The translations under genes and the position numbers were made by a program. Positions 50,268 through 64,000 of a stretch of DNA of 64,000 nt are shown here, piece after piece (position 1 is the stretch's first letter; each line of letters starts with the position of its first letter). Below the pieces are notes generated by a model, which saw only the letters and a program-made list of their open reading frames with translations, was not told the origin of the DNA and did not search any database. Source of the stretch: Chromobotia macracanthus (taxonomy: Eukaryota > Chordata > Actinopteri > Cypriniformes > Botiidae); NCBI GenBank assembly GCA_036877525.1, contig JAZGTH010000165.1:1-64000 (forward strand), written 5' to 3'.

Positions 50268-50560
50268 GATGAACGAGCAGCGCGCCACACTCAACGCCGA
50301 GCACTGTCGCGCTTTAGTGACGTCACGGGAGCGTGACGCGTGACGCGCTGTGACGCGACGCGCGCACGGAGGCGGGGTCGGGCTGTCGTGATGGTCGTAC
50401 AGTAAACGCGACTCGACTCGCACGGTGATGGTCGCAACGTTTCGTTACAGTAGAGCCCGTGACGTGGCGGTGATGGTCGCAACGCTTCGTTACAGAAGAG
50501 CCCGTGACGTGGCGGTGACGGTCGCGTCGTCGGTTTGAACGCAGTAGGGTGAGATGATCT
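50268..50560. promoter_or_regulatory. CpG island and probable shared promoter of rnps1 and the divergent HTH gene
   Basis: The sequence 5' of the rnps1 first exon is strongly CpG-rich. It carries a palindromic CRE (TGACGTCA, 50318-50325) and repeated TGACGCG/TGACGTGG half-sites, with no TATA box in either direction. The rnps1 exon 1 donor (ATCAT|GTAAGT on the minus strand) is at 50265. The divergent gene has its ATG about 0.9 kb away at 51200. CRE-rich CpG islands are typical of divergent housekeeping promoters. Confidence 0.6.
50424..50530. repeat. 45-bp GC-rich tandem repeat in the CpG island
   Basis: Two full copies and one partial copy (starts at 50424, 50469 and 50514) of a 45-bp unit beginning GGTGATGGTCGCAACG and ending CCCGTGACGTGGC. 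Each complete unit carries a TGACGTGG CRE-like half-site, so the duplication multiplies a potential regulatory element. Confidence 0.85.
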
Positions 50561-51199
50561 CCATTGTGTTCGCAGCGTTATAAACACGACAAGCGCTGCG
50601 ACTCCGTTCACATTACAGAGAGAAATGATTAGCACATGAAGACTGACGGTGGCCTCAGAGAAGCATCTGCTGGTTTAAGACGGCAGACACGAACCCTCAG
50701 GTTCAGATTAATGCAGGGCGATCAGGCTGATTTTAGGGTACCGTGGCTGTGCGGTCAGCCAGTGACCGGATACCGTGTCCAAAACATCTTACAAGCTTAC
50801 ATAGAAAACCAGCATAGTGCTCTTGCTGTAGTGTGCACCACAGCTGCTTTATAATACTTCATGCAAATGCTTGTGTGCACAGAATATACAAATAACTCAA
50901 AAGTGAAGCATATAGAGCATACTGCATGGATCACCATATCCCACAATGCAATGCGGTCCTCTGTTTCCTGTGATGAATGAGCCACTTGATGGTTGAAAGA
51001 TGACAGATGTCACATGATAGTTAACACTGACCAGACAGTGAGGTCATGTGACCGCAGCGTGTTCTGTCTGAAATGTTCATCACAGAATAATGGCCGCAGT
51101 GATGAGGACGAGTTCAGTTCTGATCACGTGCAGGTAACGTCACTTTGTCTTTGTGTTGAGGGCAGGATCTGTTAAGAGTCAGTGCTGTGGATCTCCAGC

Positions 51200-53430
51200 A
51201 TGGGCAGACTAGATGATGCTGCCAAACGGAAGGTGGTGGAGCTGCGGGAAGCCGGCCTGAGTTTCCGGAAGATCAAAGCCGTGCTGGAGCTGGAGAACAT
51301 CAAGGTTTCCGCGCAGGCAATCTACCTTTTCCTGAAGGAGTTTCAGGGAAGAGCTCGGAGAGAGGACGGAACAGCGGGGATAAGCAGCCAGGCTGTGCCG
51401 CTGTCAGCCAGGGAGGTGGGCGGCAGCAGCAGTGAGGCTCGGCAGAGTGGATGGAGCGAGCAGCACCTCAGGAACATCTTCAGAGAAGCTTCCCGGATCG
51501 CAGTCTCTCAGCAGTCTGCATCCTCCTCCGATTCCAGAGCTGGACAGTCTTCTGAGGCGGCAGGAAGAAGAGATAGTCAGGAGAGTGGGAAAGACGAGGA
51601 CATCAGGATTGTCAGCGTCACGTCTTTGGCACAGAGCGTGCAGCATGCTGGCATCCAGGGGCCCCGGTCAGGAGCCGGCACGGGGCCGATGAGCAGTGCT
51701 GCTTTTGTGAGACGTCGACACACACCCTCACCTGCCAACCCTGTGCTGGTGGCTCGCAAGAGACTCCTGGACAAAGCTTTGCTTCACAGAGCAAGAGTGG
51801 GTTGATTGTTCCAATGAAATTTTAGAGTGAATCTCACAAAACCTGTAAACAGCATCTCTGCATCATATTTGACCCCAAAGCAGCAAATTATATTTTTTTA
51901 TTCAAAGAACATTTTGACTGAATTAAGCCTAAATTACATGTCCACCCAGTTATAATAATTATAATATGATTTATTTTAAATTGAATTGAATAGTATGTTG
52001 TGCTGCCTTTGAGATCTTTTGTTTGCAGTATATTTCAGATTTTGGGGTGAAATAAATAAGTTTTGTGAGGTTCATTCTATAACAGTTTCTCTTTATTGGT
52101 TGTTGTGTTCACTGTGATATACGTTCATGTGTTGTGTGAAGGTAAAGGACGGGGGACTCCAGACCGGTCAGCAGCTGCTGTTGTCAGGGAAACGAGATCA
52201 GACCTGTTTCTCTGGTCCTGATGGGAGAAAAGTTGTGTTACCTCAGACAGCTTCATATGACCTCACTACACACAGAGCTTCAAGCACGGTGAATTAAACA
52301 GAATATTACACTGTTGATAATGTACATGTGCTGTTTTCTCACAGTAAAACATGATTATATATTTGCTGATATCTAGAGGTCAACTATCGAACTGTAGAAC
52401 TTAAACATGTTTATAAATGTACAGATTTAGTCTTGCAGTTACAGTGTAGCTATTTAGTTCACTTAAAAACCTTATAAATCCTTAAAATATATTTCCTTTT
52501 GACACCAAAAAATGCTGAAAAACTTGATAAATCTTTATTCCTCAGAGGGGATCACACCAAACAGCCAGTCCTCTGAAGAGATGGGTGCACCAGAGGGTGG
52601 GCGTTCCCCTTCGCACTCCTCAGCACCCCCCTCGTGTAGGCCTCCATCCCCCCGATCCGACCACTGTTGGGAATACACCTCAGAATGCAGTTCCTTCAGC
52701 ACGGGTCCAGAACATGACCAGCCAGTCTTCACCTCCTCCCCAGAGGAGCATCCTAGACCCTGGAGCTGTGATTGGCCTGCAAGAGCAGATCCAGACCTTG
52801 AGCTCAGAACTGAGGAGTCTGGGTGTAGCACTGAGGATGCTGGTGGAGCAGCAGGGCCGGGTGGAGAGAGAGCAAGCCCAGCAGACTCGGGTGCAGAAGC
52901 AGATCCTCAGCACCCTTCAAGAACTGTCAGGTAAACTAGAGCCCTGCAATGTGCTGCCGTCAGCATCTGCCTCAGCTCTGCCAGCGTCATGTTCCCTGGC
53001 ATCCTCCGAGCCTTTCAGCCAGTCTGCCCCCAGCCAGGGCATCTATGCTCAGTGCAGTCAAGCCCAAACGAGATACAATGAGATCCACGACTCGGGTCTT
53101 GAGAACATTGAGGCGTTCTCTCTGGACCAGCTCAGTCCACCCACCATGAATGGGTTTCAGCAGTGCCAGGCCTCCGGCGTGCCCCCGTTCACCCACACGC
53201 AAACCCGCACGCCAGCGTTCACACAAACACAAACGTTCCCACCCAACACACTCCCCTATGTGCAGTCACACACGGAACAGTACACAGGGATGGACAACAA
53301 ATCAGTAGACATGCCCTCTGCCAGTGTAGATGGAACGTTCCAGGCCTGTAGCCCACCTAACCAGTCCTCCAGTCTTCCAGTGTCCCCTCACGAGCCCGAG
53401 CTGAACATTATAAAGGTGGAGAATGTGTGA
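51200..53430 (+). CDS. Uncharacterised protein with N-terminal transposase-like HTH, coiled coil and C-terminal SUMO motif
   Basis: Three coding exons, 51200-51796, 52142-52288 and 52546-53430, all phase 0, give 542 aa. The first donor is weak (AGA|GTGGGT). The ATG at 51200 has A at -3 and G at +4. Residues about 1-50 (MGRLDDAAKRKVVELREAGL, SFRKIKAVLELENIKVSAQA, IYLFLKEF) look like the helix-turn-helix of Tc1/mariner transposases, with LREAGLSFRKI as the key match. The middle is Ser/Gly/Arg-rich and probably disordered. Residues about 323-380 are predicted coiled coil (GLQEQIQTLSSELRSLG... QQGRVEREQAQQTRV...). The end, NIIKVENV, contains a consensus SUMO site IKVE. I do not recognise the gene. 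A nuclear DNA-binding or chromatin protein derived from a transposase is a reasonable guess only. An AATAAA at 53619-53624 is a likely poly(A) signal. It is divergent from rnps1. Confidence 0.75.
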
Positions 53431-53618
53431 CCAGAAACATCCTTCACTCATGCTGGTGGCCACAAATCACAGTTGTAGCATCATTTGTGAGACAATAGTT
53501 TATTTCATATGTAATTCTTATAACTTAAACCGTCAAGAAACTCTCCAAGAGAATAGTTTTGTTTCCCTGTTTTCTTTTAACTGTATGATTTCTGACTTTT
53601 TTTTAAATATGGAAAGAA

Positions 53619-53624
53619 AATAAA
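53619..53624 (+). terminator. Candidate poly(A) signal of the HTH gene
   Basis: AATAAA lies about 190 bp after the stop codon at 53430, at a usual distance and on the right strand. Confidence 0.55.
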
Positions 53625-53639
53625 AATCATAATAGTTGT

Positions 53640-55346
53640 AGTGATATATGCTGTGTTTAGTGTTTATTGATGTACAGCATAAAACCACAACAGATATAGT
53701 AATGTGTTGTATTAAGGTTACTTCACATTGAAGTTCACAGAAATAAAAAACATTTTAACAGCATTTTCAAACGTTTCAGTAACCACAAAATAAAGATTAC
53801 AAGTTAACGCATCTACTCACTAGAGTTATGAGGTTTCAGAAGTTGTAATTGTGATGTTAATACAGAGATTTAAGACAGGAGGACCTGATATGAGCCTCAT
53901 TTCATCAAACAGAAACATTATTTGACCTGCAGTGTGACTGTAGCCACAGACTGATGTAATGTGTGGTATTAATGTTACGTCACACTGAGCTGAATGTTAT
54001 ATGGAAAAACTGAAGCATCATCAGACAGCAGCTTTTGAACAGAATAATAAATATCATCTTAACCGTATGATGCACACACCATAAGATCATCAGCTGAGCT
54101 CACAATCAGATCTGTCTTTGTAACCCGAGTACATGTTCTGTATAAACTAAACACATAAAACAGATCTTGTTGAATCTTGACCAGCAGGTGGCAGAACCAT
54201 CTCAAGAACAAGATCTGCTGCTCGTCAACATGTTACATGAAGTGAAAAGGAGGACAATGTTTCTGTCACACTCTTCCAGTTGACTGATGGGGACTGTCCG
54301 TGTTTATTCTGTGCTAGTGACGTCACGGTGTCTGACCTCAGGCCTGCAGTATTCAGCAGTCAGTGACAAGAAAGAGTCAGAGCAGACCTCATGAGCTGCT
54401 TCACGTGCATTAGTCTGGAGCTTGAGCTGAGTCTAAGCCAGATTCATTTACCATGATTTCCAGTAAGACTGGACGGACGGATGAATTTGAGAACCAATAA
54501 CAAGTGTGGCAAACATCATGTAATTGCCTCTGATCATTCCCAAACAATTGGAAATAAGCTGTCAGTTTTACTTCTACATAATAAATAATAAACATTTTAA
54601 CAGCATTTTCAAACATTTCAGTAAGCACAAAGTAAAGATTTCACTGGAGCTGTTAGTTAACCATCAGGGTTTGGCAGGTCTGCAGTTAGCGTCTGCAGTT
54701 AGTCCCTTCAGGCAGATGCTTAACTAACACTAATTATACAAGTAAAAACATGAGTTTGCATTGACTGCCAGTTACACTGTGTATTATGACTAAATACATT
54801 AAGCATCACACACAGCATAAATAACAGTGAGCCTTTTCTGAAGAACCATCACAGCATGCAAAGAAATGTCTCACCTGTCTGCTGCCAGTCCTAATGTTGA
54901 GTGACGGGTCACATGACGTCTACAGCTCAGGTGATTGGATCACAAGAATTGTGGGTGTAAGGTGAAGTTTTTCATATGGATAATGGGAATTTGCTGAGTG
55001 GAGTTCAGAAGGGTTAACTGGAGGCAGTTGTGAGAATTTCATTTTATTTTCTATATTATCTTCCCTGCTTACAGAATATGAAACAGTGAGAAGTTGTACT
55101 GCCTCATATCACGATCAGTCCACTTCATATCACACACACACACACATGCATTATACCTGAAATCTAAAGACAAACTCTCCAAACCCTGTGAGAACATCCT
55201 CCCTAACTCATCCTGAACAATATTCTCAGCTGAGTGAAGTAAAAGTTCATATATCAGTGTTCATCAAACCATTAACTGTGTATGTGATGAGCGGTTTTCC
55301 AAGTATTTAAAATATTTTATTTTTATTGATATATTTTAAGACATTA
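53640..55346. other. Intergenic between the HTH gene and the P450 gene, with diverged local duplications
   Basis: No exon seen. Two diverged direct repeats occur. One, containing AACATTTTAACAGCATTTTC, is at about 53748-53803 and again at 54590-54645. The other, GTAATGTGTxGTATTAAxGTTACxTCACA, is at about 53700 and about 53958. A CTCF motif and a tRNA-like sequence are listed separately. Confidence 0.55.
54181..54194 (+). promoter_or_regulatory. Perfect match to the CTCF core motif
   Basis: CCAGCAGGTGGCAG fits every position of the 14-base CTCF consensus CCASYAGRKGGCRS. It lies between the rnps1/HTH housekeeping pair and the P450 gene, where a domain boundary would make sense. Binding is inferred from the motif only. 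Confidence 0.45.
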
Positions 55347-55352
55347 TTTATT
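55347..55352 (-). terminator. Candidate poly(A) signal of the P450 gene
   Basis: AATAAA on the minus strand about 260 bp beyond the P450 stop codon at 55610. Other AT-rich variants occur nearby, so the choice is tentative. Confidence 0.35.
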
Positions 55353-55373
55353 AGACACATGTTGTCAGTACGC

Positions 55374-55446
55374 GTGTTCCCTGGGAAGTGAACCCACAAC
55401 CTTTGTGCTGCTAACACAATGCTCTACCAGTTGAGCTACAGGGACT
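55374..55446 (-). repeat. tRNA-Ala(AGC)-like sequence
   Basis: On the minus strand: GTCCCTG, an A-box TAGCTCAACTGGTAGAGCA, an anticodon arm TTGTG-TTAGCAG-CACAA with AGC at the anticodon position, a B-box-like GGTTCACTTCC, and a CAGGGAAC acceptor strand. It is closely related to 39655-39726 and better preserved in the A box. The T stem has a mismatch and the B box deviates from GGTTCGAATCC, so I treat it as a tRNA-derived dispersed element. It may lie in the P450 3' UTR or just beyond. Confidence 0.6.
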
Positions 55447-55609
55447 CACGTCCTGTTGATACATGTTAGACATTAAATATGGCACTGAATTCAGTTAATG
55501 ACCAAATGATGGTTGAATACAGAACATGACAACACCGGTGGAGGAGAAACATCTAAATGATGAACCACCATTTAATGAAGATTTCAACACTGATCACTCA
55601 TGTGTGTCA

Positions 55610-61263
<5,654 letters not shown>

Positions 61264-61399
61264 TAAAGCAATCAGAGAGATCCTCCCAAACGGCTTCAGA
61301 TAAAACACTGGTACAGGAGAATCTGTTATTTTCTGTACTTTGAAACTGATATAGAAGGAGGGGCCATGAGAATCTTGGCTTATTTCCATCAGGAACAAA

Positions 61400-61475
61400 G
61401 GTCCTCACACTCGTAGTCTGGACTGTACACACAACACAGCTGCTTTTCAGCTCTGCAACATTTATTGGCTAGTCA
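61400..61475 (-). promoter_or_regulatory. Possible P450 core promoter
   Basis: On the minus strand AGCCAATAAATG (61461-61470 and beyond) combines a CCAAT box with a weak TATA-like AATAAAT. It lies about 200 bp upstream of the P450 start codon. A start site near 61430 would give a 5' UTR of about 170 nt. This is only a motif-based guess. Confidence 0.25.
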
Positions 61476-61985
61476 CAGAAGATCAGATTGAACTGCATTA
61501 AATAACACTATTTTTATACACATTATTACAAACCCACACTCTGTTTTACCCAACTGAAATACACAAACAGATGGACATGAGGAAGTTAAACACACCGCTC
61601 TGTTATGAGAACAGTTCTCAGGATCTGGAAGCACAGGCTGATGTTTCAGCTGCAGGAAACACCTCTGACAGCAGAACAGAGGAACAGTGAACGCGTCACA
61701 TCGTTTTGAATCACAGTGACACAGACACAGTTGAAGTTTCTTGCTGTCATGTAAAACAGCTTATAATGTGAACTGTTCCTTATAGAGCGCATATATGCGA
61801 GCTGTTCCTTTAAAATGCTGAAAAATCTTTCATCCCTGTTTTCGACACATTTAATACAAATCTGTCTTTAATCCATCACGTGACAAAAATAACCTAAAAA
61901 CTTTAACCTAGTTCTGATGGAAATCAAGGAAATGTACTTTGTTATTTGTCCATTGGCCAACAGAATCGCTCTCGTTTATGATGTT

Positions 61986-62027
61986 ATGAGCGGATTCCCA
62001 GCAGTGGCAACAGTTCTGTCCCTGCAG
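61986..62027 (-). pseudogene. Possible relic of a second CYP2K exon 1
   Basis: The plus-strand words GATTCCCAGCAGTGGCA and GTCCCTG align with the hinge region of the intact exon 1 at 61106-61138 (GTTTCCCAGCAGTGGCA and GCCCTG). Read on the minus strand it gives ...ELLPLLGIRS followed by a stop, against KPLPLLGNLLM in the intact exon. CYP2K genes are usually in tandem clusters, so a decayed neighbour is plausible. The match is only about 40 bp, so chance is not excluded. Confidence 0.3.
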
Positions 62028-62472
62028 ATTCACTCAAGAGAAAGCTCTGATGAGATGTTTCTATGAGCACTGTGTTCAGAAAACAACACCCACAAGAGCA
62101 TGATGACTGTGGTTTTGTTGGAAGTTAACATCTAATCTGACACCAGCACTGCAGAAGATGGACGAGTGAAGATGCCTTATCTTGGTCCTGGGGTTGAACC
62201 TTGTCAAAACACAATATTTTGAGGCTAAAGTGGAAAATATAATTTATGCAGTATTGGAATAGCTCTTCAACATATTAAAACGTTGTCATTACTTCCTATC
62301 TCGCACAGCTGTACTGGTGTGTACTGGTGTATACTGTTGTGTGCTTACAACACAAACCCAATACCAGTAATTCCTCACACACAGTTATAGAATGACTTCA
62401 GGAATATGGAGCACAAGTGAATCACTTATTTGTTAGGGGTGACTTTTGTTAGGGTTTGCTGTTGTATGTAAT

Positions 62473-62725
62473 GGGGCAGTTGTGGCCTACTGGTGAGTCG
62501 GGCTTGTGATCAGAAGGTTGCTGGTTCGATTCCAGCACTGGCAGGTAGCAACTGAAGTGCCCCTGAGCAAGACACTTAACCCCTGATTGCTCCCCGGGTG
62601 CAGCATTGTGCTGCCCACTGCACCGAGTGTATGTGTGTTCACTCCTCACCAGTGATGGTTAAATGCAGAAGTCACATTTCAGGTATGGGTTATCATATCT
62701 GACAAATATGTCACTTTCACTTACG
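62473..62725 (+). mobile_element. V-SINE-like element
   Basis: The tRNA-like head GGGGCAGTTGTGGCCTACTG has a perfect B box, GGTTCGATTCC, at about 62522. It is followed by the conserved central core GAGCAAGACACTTAACCCCT and a 3' part with GTTAAATGCAGAAGTCACAT. About 250 bp and better preserved than its inverted partner at 60469-60720. It could carry RNA polymerase III promoter activity. Confidence 0.8.
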
Positions 62726-64000
62726 TTTATCATAAAGATTCTTGTTCTTTATCATGACCCATTTAAGTAAAAAATGTTTGTGTGTTCTGCCCCACTACAA
62801 AACTGCTGGTGTAACATTGTCAGAGTGAAAACGTGTACGGGCAAGCGCACACAGCAGTTCTTTAAAAACATGACTGTCAGGTTGTGGAGTACAGTGTGAG
62901 ATGTGTTTACATGTTCAAGGGCAAAGAAGGCAAAGCAGTCCAGTGTCTCTGAGCTGACAGCCTCAGGTGACTCCAGCTTGTGATGTGTGATGCACATTAC
63001 ACACAACTCACTCAGGTGTAAACGCATTCAATTTCTCCCAAACAGAACATCAGCACACAGTCATACATCTCACACAGCGAGCGTTCACTGATGTTCAGGA
63101 GCAACTGAACAACTCAAACACTACAAGCTATATGTGAAACATTTCACTGCACGGCATTAGCATCATCACAGTGGATTAAACACATTTATCTGGCCAGGTG
63201 TACATGGAACATGTCCAGAACTTGATCAATCAAGTGAAGTGAACGAGTAACCCCTAAAGCTGCCATAAGCAGCTTTAGTAGTTATTTTGGATGACTGCAT
63301 ATATAATAGTCAGAATGGGCAAAAACAGGTCAGAAGACATTTGTTATTATATGATCTAGTCAAATGTTTATACAGTACACCAGCCAATTTTAAGTGGGCA
63401 AAGATGTACCTAACAAAGGGGTCAAAGTTTAGTTAAGGACAAACCGCCTTGTTTAAACTTTATAAAACACCTGCAATATTTCCACAAAGAAACATGCAGA
63501 TTGCAAATTAGTTCCTCTTAGTGAGCAACTATAACAAGTAAGGTTAGTGATCTTAGTAAATAGATCACTACAGGGCCAAGAAGTTTGTTTTTTCCAGGAA
63601 AAATCCCACTGGAGCAACCTACAGTTCAAGCTTTTGCTCAAGGGAACAATATTAACCACTCGTGTGTCATTTCCTGTTGAGCCTGAACTAGTAATCTTAT
63701 GGTAACTAGCCTTAATTTTTATTTACTAAACTGCATCATCCTCATCTTTTATTGGCCAAATACGTCCAATACACATAACAGAAATGGCAAACAATATACG
63801 TTACTAGTAAAACACAAAATATGAATTGGGCTGTTAATGTAACGTGTTAATTCAGTGCGGTTCATTAATAAAAACTGAGACCAACTGAGATGAACACACA
63901 CAAACAAAGACCAGAACTCCCCCTGCTGGAGCCTGTAACCCATTACAGCACCATCATCCATAAAGCTTCTGTGACACGAATACAAACGAGAACATTGAGG

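Larger units (their letters stand above)
61476..64000. other. Upstream flank of the P450 gene
   Basis: No intact exon recognised to the end of the window. It contains a V-SINE at 62473-62725, a short segment at about 61986-62027 resembling the P450 exon 1 hinge, and a CTCF-like word CCAGCAGGGGG on the minus strand near 63917. Open frames near 62752, 63453 and 63749 have no recognisable domain. Confidence 0.5.

Overview
The window looks like nuclear DNA from a teleost fish, most likely a cypriniform. All recognisable genes are vertebrate genes with GT/AG introns. One is a cytochrome P450 of the fish-specific CYP2K type, and two dispersed repeats have the tRNA-derived head and conserved core of fish V-SINEs. 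The gene set (somatostatin receptor 5, a LITAF-domain gene, GPR139, RNPS1) matches what sits on human 16p12-p13, so this is probably the fish counterpart of that region. Species and chromosome cannot be fixed from the sequence alone.

Layout. 1-2.57 kb: no gene seen. 2.57-11.93 kb: three back-to-back tandem arrays, a 4.4-kb GATA/GACA array, a 3.4-kb 38-bp minisatellite and a 1-kb 13-bp minisatellite. 12.5-13.6 kb (+): sstr5, coding in one exon. 13.6-20.3 kb: intergenic. 20.4-24.6 kb (+): a LITAF-domain gene of at least six exons, including three near-identical 33-nt mini-exons. 24.6-37.4 kb: no gene recognised; 42-bp, 44-bp and 16-bp minisatellites and one orphan CpG-rich promoter-like segment near 33.4-33.7 kb. 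37.5-43.9 kb (+): gpr139 in two exons. 46.8-47.1 kb: 24-bp array. 47.2-50.3 kb (-): rnps1, whose start codon is split by its first intron. 51.2-53.4 kb (+): an unrecognised three-exon gene (542 aa) with a transposase-like helix-turn-helix, a coiled coil and a C-terminal SUMO motif, transcribed divergently from rnps1. 55.6-61.3 kb (-): a nine-exon CYP2K-type P450 that is intact except for one extra base in exon 2. 61.3-64 kb: its upstream flank, with a SINE and a possible P450 exon relic.

The genes are not a pathway. They are unrelated neighbours: two Gi/Gq-type GPCRs, an endosomal membrane protein, an exon-junction/splicing factor, a putative DNA-binding protein and a microsomal monooxygenase. 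The most unusual property of the window is its load of tandem repeats: at least nine unrelated arrays cover roughly 15 of 64 kb. I found no convincing evidence of a wholly new biological system. The best leads are the LITAF mini-exon triplication, the P450 frameshift and acceptor duplication, the unrecognised HTH gene, and the repeat cluster.
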